Below are positions 26,819 to 34,325 of a stretch of 64,000 bases of DNA, piece by piece. Each line of letters begins with the position of its first letter. The first letter of the stretch is position 1. Origin of the DNA: Paenibacillaceae bacterium. Its GTDB lineage: Bacteria; Bacillota; Clostridia; Lachnospirales; Lachnospiraceae. Position numbers and translations under genes: made by a program. The notes beneath the pieces were generated by a model. That model was not told the origin of the DNA. It searched no databases and was given only the letters and a program-made list of their open reading frames with translations. The stretch is taken from positions 33,073 through 97,072 of the forward strand of contig SVDU01000022.1 of the NCBI GenBank assembly GCA_015057705.1, given 5' to 3'.

Positions 26819-27991
26819 TTAACTTATAACAACCTTTGTACATTGTTTTAAAATCCTTTCAGGAATATCCTGCCCGATACCGGGACGATCAGGTATGGTA
26901 ATAAAACCATTAACCGGCTGATCTTCATATGTTCCCAGACTCCTGGTGAAATCGGTTAAATTCCCAACATGATGTTCATGAATGCAAAAATTTGAAATAA
27001 CTGCTTCTATCTGCAGTGCAGCTGCGTTGGAAATAGGACCCCCGCAAACATGCGGCTGAACTAAAACATCATAAATCTGGGCCATATCACATATTTTCTT
27101 CGCTTCTGATATTCCTCCGCAATTGGCGACATCAGGCTGTATTACGTCCAAAGCTCTGCTCTGTATAAATGGTAGAAAACCATATCTCGAATAGATACGC
27201 TCTCCAGCAGCCAGTGGTATGTTTGTTTTTTCTTTTAATCGTGACATTAACTGGGGATTTAACGGACCGCAGGGCTCTTCCATATAATAAATATTCAGAT
27301 CCTCAACAAGCTTACTGATTTGTAATGCTGCGTTTATGTCCGTCTTGGCATGAAGCTCCAATATAATATCCATCTTATCTCCGGCAGCTTCTCTGATGGC
27401 CGCTAAACGGTCTCTGCATAAATTCAGCTTCTCCCCTCCCAGCAAGCCATCGTTGCGGTAATTCTTATTTCCCAGCTCATTTCTCTGCAGCGGGTCAATT
27501 TTCAGGGCTGTATAACCGTCTGCCTTTGCTTTTAAAGCAGCTTCCCCATATTCCTTTACGCCTCCCAGCGGATGTGAATTTTTATCCCAGTCAAACTGAA
27601 TCTGGCTGGCATACGCTCTCACTTTATCACGGACCTTTCCGCCTAACAATTCGTAAACCGGCGCTCCCAATACCTTTCCTTTTATATCCCAAAGCGCAAT
27701 ATCAATCGCACTTATGGCAGAAAAGATCACGGTGCCTCCTCCAAGGCCCCAAAAAGTCTCTTTATGGAGCTGATTCCAGATTTTTTCTATTTGCATCGGG
27801 TTTTGTCCAATGATCAATTTAGCAAAATCCTGAATCTGACCAATTGCACCCAGTTTGGAATTGCCATAAGCTAAACCAGCCTCACCTAATCCGTAAACCC
27901 CTTCATCTGTATTGATCCGGATAAATATGGGTTCATTGGGTGCACTTTTGTCAAAATCTGCGCAAAACACTTCCACATTCGTTATTTTCAT
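26819..27991 (-). CDS. Enolase-superfamily (mandelate racemase/muconate lactonising type) sugar-acid dehydratase
   Basis: A 390-residue enzyme with the two-domain MR/MLE layout. Visible metal and catalytic motifs are ELHAK (glutamate ligand plus histidine), MEEP and AAGER as further acidic ligands, and QPHVCGG with the C-terminal catalytic histidine. The E-x-H pattern and length fit D-galactonate dehydratase-like acid-sugar dehydratases. It is the third gene of a leftward operon after a PTS permease and a GH4 glycosidase. It may act on an acid sugar released from the imported disaccharide. The exact substrate cannot be assigned; D-galactonate is only one option. Confidence 0.8.
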   Translation of the reverse strand: MKITNVEVFCADFDKSAPNEPIFIRINTDEGVYGLGEAGLAYGNSKLGAIGQIQDFAKLIIGQNPMQIEKIWNQLHKETFWGLGGGTVIFSAISAIDIALWDIKGKVLGAPVYELLGGKVRDKVRAYASQIQFDWDKNSHPLGGVKEYGEAALKAKADGYTALKIDPLQRNELGNKNYRNDGLLGGEKLNLCRDRLAAIREAAGDKMDIILELHAKTDINAALQISKLVEDLNIYYMEEPCGPLNPQLMSRLKEKTNIPLAAGERIYSRYGFLPFIQSRALDVIQPDVANCGGISEAKKICDMAQIYDVLVQPHVCGGPISNAAALQIEAVISNFCIHEHHVGNLTDFTRSLGTYEDQPVNGFITIPDRPGIGQDIPERILKQCTKVVIS

Positions 27992-28003
27992 TTCAATTCC
28001 TCT

Positions 28004-29842
28004 TTAATCATTTATTTGCAGCAATTCATCATTTACGGATAGTTCACCTTTGCCTGTTACCAAAATGTCATTATCAGTGGTATTTAATACCAGAACAATG
28101 ATACTGGTATCATATCCACTTTCCTTCACTAAATTTAAATCAACATCAACCAGTCTGTCTCCCGGACGAACCATAGCTCCTTTTTCCACATAAGTTTTGA
28201 AACCTCTGCCCTCTAGCTTTACCGTATCAATCCCTATATGAATCAAGACATCCCTTCCGCTCTTAGTTGTTATACCAATTGCATGACCAGTCGGGTAAAT
28301 CATTGATATCTGGCCTTCAACCGGGGAATAAACGGTTCCATCCGCTGGCAGAACAGCAACTCCGCTTCCTAATGTACCTGACGCAAATGCCTCGTCCTTT
28401 ACCTCTTTAAGCGGTATCACGCTACCGCGGGCTACATTTTTTAAAGTCTCAGTTGTTTTATTATTATTGTCTGTAAGATCCGTCTGTTCTTCTTTCTCCA
28501 CTTTTACAAATATAAAGGTCAGAACAAAAGAAAGTACCAAAGCGATTGTTGCAGTAATAACTGCATTGATTATATTTTGAGGATTTTCGCCAATAAATAC
28601 AGGCAGGGACAAAAATCCAGCAGAAGCAATTGCATATCTCACTACTCCGGTAATACCCGCATAAAATCCTGCAATTCCACCGGAAATCATAACGCAGGCC
28701 AATGTTCTCTTGTATTTTAATGTTACACCATACAATGCCGGCTCTGTAATACCGGATAATGCTGTTATCGCTGCTGAAACTGCAACTTCCCTTTTTTCCA
28801 GTTTCTTTTCTTTCACAGCAATTGCTAACGCTGCTCCGCCCTGGGCAACGTTACTTCCCAGCATTCCGGGACCCATAAGTGTCTCATAACCTAATTGGGA
28901 TACAGACAATACTGCAAATGGAGTGATTGATAAATGCATGCCCACCATAACCAGAACTGGTGCGAAAATACCCATTAAAGTTGGAACAGCCCAGGGTATG
29001 TTCTCATTAATATTCTTAATAACGTAATAAATTCCATCTCCCATATAAGCGCCGATTGGTCCGATTACAATCAAAGCAACAGGGGCTGTTATGATTAATA
29101 ACAGCATAGGCCTTAACATGGTCTTTATCATTTTAGGTGTGAATCTCTCAACAACCTTTTCTACGTAACTCATAAACCATACAGTCAGAATAATCGGGAT
29201 TACGCTGGCTCCATACTTCACGGAATGCACAGGTAATTGAAACAAAGAAATTTTATCACCATCTGCTACCAATTTCAGGAAATTGGGATGAAGCATGACA
29301 CCTGCAATTACCATTGCCATATAACTGTTTGTCTTAAATTTCTTCGCAGCACTGTTAGCAATATAAAACGGCAGGAAATAAAATGGCGCATCGGATATTA
29401 GTGATAAAATTTTATAATTTTGTGTATCATTGCTCATACCCATGATTACTAATACGGCAAGTATTACCTTTACCATACCACCGGCGATAATGATGGGCAG
29501 AATGGGTGCCATAATACCAACAATTGTATTTAAAACAGCTTTTAATATGTTTGATACACGAAACGGTGTTTTTGAGCTTTCTCCGCCACTATTCTTCCCG
29601 ATACCCATGGCTTGTAGATCATTGTAAAACTTATCCACCTCTGCCCCGATAATTACCTGGCATTCATCACCGGATTGTACTGTGTTAATAACACCAGGAA
29701 TTTTTTTCAATTCTGCTGTGTTAAATTTTCCTTTGTCAATTAAATTAAATCTTAACCGGGTCATGCAGTGATACAAATCATTAATGTTCTCGGCTCCGCC
29801 TACATGTTTAATTATTAAATTTGTTATCTCTCTCTGGTTCAT
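28004..29842 (-). CDS. PTS beta-glucoside-type permease, fused IIB-IIC-IIA
   Basis: A 612-residue sugar transporter that phosphorylates its substrate during uptake. IIB is at about residues 1-85 with phosphocysteine C26 in LYHCMTRLRF. The IIC membrane domain runs from about 100 to 460 with about ten hydrophobic segments and the GITEPALYGV signature. IIA is at about 470-610 with the HIGID motif carrying the phosphohistidine and PTGHAIGI. The B-C-A order matches BglF-like systems. It lies 65 bases after the GH4 gene and 12 bases before the dehydratase gene, and GGAGAGG precedes the ATG. It would deliver a phosphorylated disaccharide to the GH4 enzyme. Confidence 0.93.
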   Translation of the reverse strand: MNQREITNLIIKHVGGAENINDLYHCMTRLRFNLIDKGKFNTAELKKIPGVINTVQSGDECQVIIGAEVDKFYNDLQAMGIGKNSGGESSKTPFRVSNILKAVLNTIVGIMAPILPIIIAGGMVKVILAVLVIMGMSNDTQNYKILSLISDAPFYFLPFYIANSAAKKFKTNSYMAMVIAGVMLHPNFLKLVADGDKISLFQLPVHSVKYGASVIPIILTVWFMSYVEKVVERFTPKMIKTMLRPMLLLIITAPVALIVIGPIGAYMGDGIYYVIKNINENIPWAVPTLMGIFAPVLVMVGMHLSITPFAVLSVSQLGYETLMGPGMLGSNVAQGGAALAIAVKEKKLEKREVAVSAAITALSGITEPALYGVTLKYKRTLACVMISGGIAGFYAGITGVVRYAIASAGFLSLPVFIGENPQNIINAVITATIALVLSFVLTFIFVKVEKEEQTDLTDNNNKTTETLKNVARGSVIPLKEVKDEAFASGTLGSGVAVLPADGTVYSPVEGQISMIYPTGHAIGITTKSGRDVLIHIGIDTVKLEGRGFKTYVEKGAMVRPGDRLVDVDLNLVKESGYDTSIIVLVLNTTDNDILVTGKGELSVNDELLQIND

Positions 29843-29907
29843 ACTAATCCTCTCCTATACATCAAACTATTTGGAACCCCTGGATCGCGATACTAAATTC
29901 ACTTCAA

Positions 29908-31296
29908 TTAGTATCCGTTTTTCATTAGATCCGCTACTACCGGATCTTTTGACTCCACCCCCTGATTTTTTAAATCAGCAATTTTTTCTTTGAACTGCGG
30001 AAGATATTTTTCATGCGCAACCAACAATTCATTTAATACCTGCTTTGCTTCTCCCCCCTTTTGTATTAAAGGATTTATGGTAAATGCCTGTAATGCCATC
30101 CCATAATCACCTGATAAAGCCGCACTGATTGTACATTCTTCCATTGCTTTCATCACCTGAAGCTGTCCTTTTTCAAATGAACCCATGTCTCCCCATGCCA
30201 TAGGCGTAGCTCCTCTGGCAGAAATCAAACAGGATACTTCTGCTACAGAATCCGAATCCAGGCAAGAGATTGCTCCATTATTCTGTGTACTGACCACCAT
30301 ATGAGTTCCTTTGTTATTATAGATTGCATTAATACATTCGCACGCAGCCTCACTATAATAAGCGCCTCCGCGCTTTTGAAGCTCTTCCGGTTTTTTATTC
30401 AGATCCGGATTTTTATATATCTCAAAGAGGGAAGCCTCCACCGCTTTCATCTGTTCCGCACGGGTTCCGCCCTTTCTGAATTCTTCCAGACTGTGCTCCA
30501 GCATCTCTTTTTCCAGATAATAATAACGATGATATCCACAAGGCAAAAGGTTTGTGGAATGCAGCAATTCCAATGGAAATTCAGCCTGGTAAATATTGGC
30601 AGGCGTACCGCCGCTCTTTTCATTAATATGGTCTATTAACTGTCCGGTCACCTCTCTGCCTTCTTCGTCAAACACTTTATGCCAATGAAAATGGTTCAGG
30701 CCTGCGAATTGATAATTTAACTCATTAACCTGTTTGCCAATAACCTTTGGTTCATTCATCATTGAGATCACTGGTACATTGCATAATCCAATGCATTTTT
30801 TCCAGCCGAAGTGTTTTATAACTGCTTCTGTTATGATACCGCTGGGATTGGTGAAATTAATCAGCCAGGCTTCAGGACACAGCTCCTTCATATCCTGAAC
30901 AATTTCTTTCATTACCGGAATTGTCCGGAATGCCTTAAACATTCCGCCGGCACCATTGGTTTCCTGACCCAGCATTCCATGAAGCAGCGGGATTCTTTCA
31001 TCTTTAATTCTTGCATCCAGCAGCCCGACCCGAAACTGGGTAGTTACAAAATCAGCATCCTTTAAAGCCTCTCTGCGGTTTAAAGTTGTAATAACCTTTA
31101 CCGGATATGGTGTGGCATCCCACATACGCTGCGCTAATTCCCCAACTATTTCCAGCTTCTCTTTTCCAGCTTCAATATCAACTAACCAGATTTCGCTTAT
31201 AGGCAATTCTTTGTACCTTTTAATGAAACCTTCCATTAATTCAGGTGTATAACTGCTGCCGCCTCCGATTGTTACAATTTTTATTGATTTATTCAT
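29908..31296 (-). CDS. Family GH4 6-phospho-glycosidase
   Basis: A 462-residue NAD- and metal-dependent glycosidase that cleaves phosphorylated disaccharides by an oxidation-elimination route (established for GH4). The N-terminal Rossmann motif IGGGSSYTPEL (about 8-18) and the metal-site region LCNVP are visible. The SSYTPEL form is typical of 6-phospho-beta-glucosidases. The ATG at 31296 is chosen because AGGAGGTATGTA lies before it. It starts the leftward operon that continues with the PTS and dehydratase genes, and is divergent from the RpiR regulator. Confidence 0.9.
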   Translation of the reverse strand: MNKSIKIVTIGGGSSYTPELMEGFIKRYKELPISEIWLVDIEAGKEKLEIVGELAQRMWDATPYPVKVITTLNRREALKDADFVTTQFRVGLLDARIKDERIPLLHGMLGQETNGAGGMFKAFRTIPVMKEIVQDMKELCPEAWLINFTNPSGIITEAVIKHFGWKKCIGLCNVPVISMMNEPKVIGKQVNELNYQFAGLNHFHWHKVFDEEGREVTGQLIDHINEKSGGTPANIYQAEFPLELLHSTNLLPCGYHRYYYLEKEMLEHSLEEFRKGGTRAEQMKAVEASLFEIYKNPDLNKKPEELQKRGGAYYSEAACECINAIYNNKGTHMVVSTQNNGAISCLDSDSVAEVSCLISARGATPMAWGDMGSFEKGQLQVMKAMEECTISAALSGDYGMALQAFTINPLIQKGGEAKQVLNELLVAHEKYLPQFKEKIADLKNQGVESKDPVVADLMKNGY

Positions 31297-31473
31297 TACA
31301 TACCTCCTGTAACTTACAGTAATTGAATACTTACCATTCATCATCTGTATCTTAATTGCTTTCTTCCATTAATACAATATGAGTAAGCGATTCAGGCTCT
31401 TTTTTCCAAAAAAAGCACAGGATCATCTTGTTTTATTGAAACTTTTTGATACTTTTATTTATATCTTTCCCTA

Positions 31474-31482
31474 TGGTATAAT
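31474..31482 (+). promoter_or_regulatory. Extended -10 promoter of the RpiR regulator gene
   Basis: TGGTATAAT is an extended -10 element about 75 bases before the regulator start codon. No good -35 box is present, which is normal for extended -10 promoters. Confidence 0.5.
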
Positions 31483-31557
31483 TAACTTGTACAATGGAAC
31501 CATAAAAAAGTTCGTATAATATACAAAAATTAATTAAAACAGAAAGAGGGAACAAAC

Positions 31558-32409
31558 ATGCTGCTAGAAAATACCATAAAGCTTTGTGACGGATTAACTC
31601 CCGTCGAAAATGATATTGTAAAATATATCCTGGCAAATAAGAGTTTGGTAGTGGGAATGACTATTCAGCAGCTTTCAATTAACATATCCGTTTCCAAGTC
31701 AGCTGTACACAGGTTATGCAGAAAATTAGGATTAAAGGGTTTTAATGAACTGAAAGTAAAGCTGGCTCAGGATTTAGCAGATATTGAAAAAGGACAGGAA
31801 GTTATTGACGTCAACTATCCGTTTGAACAGCATGACAGCCAAAAAATGATCGCCAGTAAACTGATGAAATTATATGAAACTACAGTACGTGACACATTCG
31901 ACTATATTGATGCTACAGAACTGGAAAAGATCTCATCTTTACTTTATAATGCTGAGGTGATTGATATCTATACACATGCTCATAATTTAAATCCTGCAGA
32001 GAATTTTCTGGATAAAATGCTGACAATCGGAAGAGTGGTGAACTGCCCGAGTTCGTTTTACAAACAGCGCATGTCTGTATTAGCTGCGAATAAAACTCAT
32101 GTAGCCATGGTTCTTTCCTATTCCGGGAAAGCCTCTTTTATTTATCCGATTCTAAAAGAGCTTCATGCAAGAAAAATCCCTGTGGTCTTTATTGGAAAAG
32201 CAGGGAGTAATTTATACCCCAATTATGTAACTCACCATCTTCCTATCAGTGATAAGGAAAATCTGCAGGATAGAATATCCCAGTTTAGTTCGCATATAGC
32301 ATTGCAATATATGTTGGATGTTTTGTTTGGATGCATTTATAACAAAGATAGAAAAAGAAATATAAGATATCTTCATGAATCGATTAGTTTTATGGATGAC
32401 AGGATTTAA
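31558..32409 (+). CDS. RpiR/MurR-family transcriptional regulator
   Basis: A 283-residue regulator with an N-terminal helix-turn-helix (about 1-75, LSINISVSKSAVHRLCRKLGL) and a C-terminal SIS sugar-phosphate-binding domain (about 105-245). The SIS serine loop is seen as LSYSGK near residue 183. It is divergent from the GH4-PTS-dehydratase operon, which it most likely controls in response to a phosphorylated sugar; this is a standard arrangement and an inference here. GAGGGAACAAAC precedes the ATG. Confidence 0.9.
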   Translation: MLLENTIKLCDGLTPVENDIVKYILANKSLVVGMTIQQLSINISVSKSAVHRLCRKLGLKGFNELKVKLAQDLADIEKGQEVIDVNYPFEQHDSQKMIASKLMKLYETTVRDTFDYIDATELEKISSLLYNAEVIDIYTHAHNLNPAENFLDKMLTIGRVVNCPSSFYKQRMSVLAANKTHVAMVLSYSGKASFIYPILKELHARKIPVVFIGKAGSNLYPNYVTHHLPISDKENLQDRISQFSSHIALQYMLDVLFGCIYNKDRKRNIRYLHESISFMDDRI

Positions 32410-32436
32410 TAGGAAAATGATTATAACCAATAAAAT

Positions 32437-32475
32437 AAAACGAAAGCACCCGTGAAATAAGGGCGCTTTCGTTTT
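32437..32475. terminator. Bidirectional terminator between the RpiR regulator and cohesin protein genes
   Basis: AAAACGAAAGC-A-CCC pairs with GGG-C-GCTTTCGTTTT. There are A and T runs on both sides, so it can end transcription of both convergent genes. Confidence 0.8.
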
Positions 32476-32495
32476 ACTTTAATCTATATAATTGA

Positions 32496-34304
32496 TCAGT
32501 CATCCAGATCCATGAATTCAAAGTCATCATCTTCATTTTCATTCATCTTTGGATTACTACGGGCATTGCCTGCCCTTTCCTTCGGCGGCATCTGATGTGC
32601 CTTTTCTCTCGGAATTAAATTCTGTTCCAATTCTTCCAGGCTTGATTCTTCTATAAAATCATCCTCTTGCTCATAAGCAGGAGACTTGGGAATAAACGTA
32701 TCAGGCTCGTCCATAATATCATCTTCAAAACCGGAATCCAGTCTGCCGGTCCGCTCTCTTTCGCTGTATTCCTCCCGGCTGTAACGTTTTACGTTTGCAG
32801 GCGGAGCTGCCTGTGCTCTGCTTTCCCTGCGGCTTACGGGCTCGTCCTTCTTCTTTGTGTCATGGAACGGTTCTCCGGAATCATATGGCCTTACATCCGA
32901 TCCGCCGCCTCTTTTGATCAGGAAAATTACAATGATCAGTAATGCCAGTGCCAGCACGCTGATTGCGATTAATATATAAAACTGCAAATGATAATCCTTA
33001 AGCAAATCGCTGTAGGTTTTGGCAAGTTCCACATATTTATCATTGGTAACTCCGGAAGCAAAGTATCTCTGTACGGTCTTCTCAGTAAGATCATACCGGT
33101 AGAAATTCTTTTCTCCATTCCAGTTCATACCATAGAACAGACAGTATTCCGGCTTTGATTCCGAATCGGCAACCCAGCCGGTTACCTTTATTCCATCAAT
33201 TTCGATCTGCTGCTCTTTAAAGCCTTCCGGAGCTGTAGTGTCTGTATCAAGAGGCATAATTACAACTGCTTTTTCAGTGGTTTTTATCTCAACAAACTGA
33301 GACCAGCTGTCTGCTGCTTCATTATAGATAAAGAATCCGCCGTTACCGCCCTCATCTTTTAAATACAATAAGAGGATGTCTTTTTCAAGACCTTTTCCAG
33401 CCATCACCTCAGTTCCTTTATACTGATAGGTTTTCGCTTCAAATCCCTCTGGCAGTGTGGCTTCGTCAAAGGATGATGCAATGCTGTACACAACATCATG
33501 AATGGTTACGGAAGCGGAGCTAAACTGAGCTTCACCAGTCTCCCCGCCTGCATTGGTTGCAGGAGTGGTTTCTCCTCCTTCCGGCTTGGTGACTTTAATC
33601 GTATAATTCTTAATCGTCTGACCGTCTTCTGCCGTTACTTTGACAACAACCTGATTCTCCCCGGCCTTTAATCCCTTTTCACCCTGAAGGGTTACATTGG
33701 CTCCTGCATTGGAAGCAACTGCGTTAACTACAAGGTCTGCTGTATCTTTATCAACCTCTGCTGTATAGCTGTCCACTGCTGCAGAAAAAGCAGGAGTTAA
33801 GGTTCCAGGTGAAATCTTTAAGGATTTTAATGTGGCATCCTTCGAGGTTGTTGCAGGAGATGTGACTTTAACAGTAGCGCTTCCCTGCTTTGATAATGAT
33901 ATGGCAGCGGAATTCACATCATAAATTTCCTGAGATGTAACACTTATTTTTGCGTTACCTGCCTTTAATGTTTTAAATTTCAAAGTAAAATTAAAGGCTT
34001 TCTGATCAGCAGAATTCATGGTTCCAAGTATCTTAATCGCTCCGGCTCCGCCATTGGCGCTGGTTCCGCTTACAAATTCCAGAATTCCCGGATCATAAGA
34101 CAACATGATTTCTGCTGTCCCCAGGGGTGTATCGCTGGTGACTTTCATATTCACAGTTACATCATTCCCAACCATGACGGAAGGGTCAGAAAATGAAATC
34201 TTTGCATCCGATGCCAAGGATACCATGCAGCCCCAGGGACTAGCGACTGCCATCATACAAACCAGCATAAGGCTGGTGATCAATCTTTTCAGTTTCCTAT
34301 TCAT
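32496..34304 (-). CDS. Membrane-anchored cohesin-domain protein
   Basis: A 602-residue surface protein. It has a signal peptide (about 1-31), a cohesin domain (about 33-150, with the typical LSYDPGILEFVSG strand), a cadherin-like beta-sandwich domain (about 155-242, KDATLKSLKISPG) and a further outer domain. One membrane helix (about 436-463) is followed by a charged, acidic cytoplasmic tail ending EFMDLDD. Cohesins bind dockerins (established). The gene lies 21 bases after a dockerin-bearing cell-wall hydrolase gene, so the pair probably holds that enzyme at the membrane. No sortase motif or cellulosome enzymes are nearby. Confidence 0.85.
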   Translation of the reverse strand: MNRKLKRLITSLMLVCMMAVASPWGCMVSLASDAKISFSDPSVMVGNDVTVNMKVTSDTPLGTAEIMLSYDPGILEFVSGTSANGGAGAIKILGTMNSADQKAFNFTLKFKTLKAGNAKISVTSQEIYDVNSAAISLSKQGSATVKVTSPATTSKDATLKSLKISPGTLTPAFSAAVDSYTAEVDKDTADLVVNAVASNAGANVTLQGEKGLKAGENQVVVKVTAEDGQTIKNYTIKVTKPEGGETTPATNAGGETGEAQFSSASVTIHDVVYSIASSFDEATLPEGFEAKTYQYKGTEVMAGKGLEKDILLLYLKDEGGNGGFFIYNEAADSWSQFVEIKTTEKAVVIMPLDTDTTAPEGFKEQQIEIDGIKVTGWVADSESKPEYCLFYGMNWNGEKNFYRYDLTEKTVQRYFASGVTNDKYVELAKTYSDLLKDYHLQFYILIAISVLALALLIIVIFLIKRGGGSDVRPYDSGEPFHDTKKKDEPVSRRESRAQAAPPANVKRYSREEYSERERTGRLDSGFEDDIMDEPDTFIPKSPAYEQEDDFIEESSLEELEQNLIPREKAHQMPPKERAGNARSNPKMNENEDDDFEFMDLDD

Positions 34305-34325
34305 ATAGTCTCCTATTTCCTAAAC

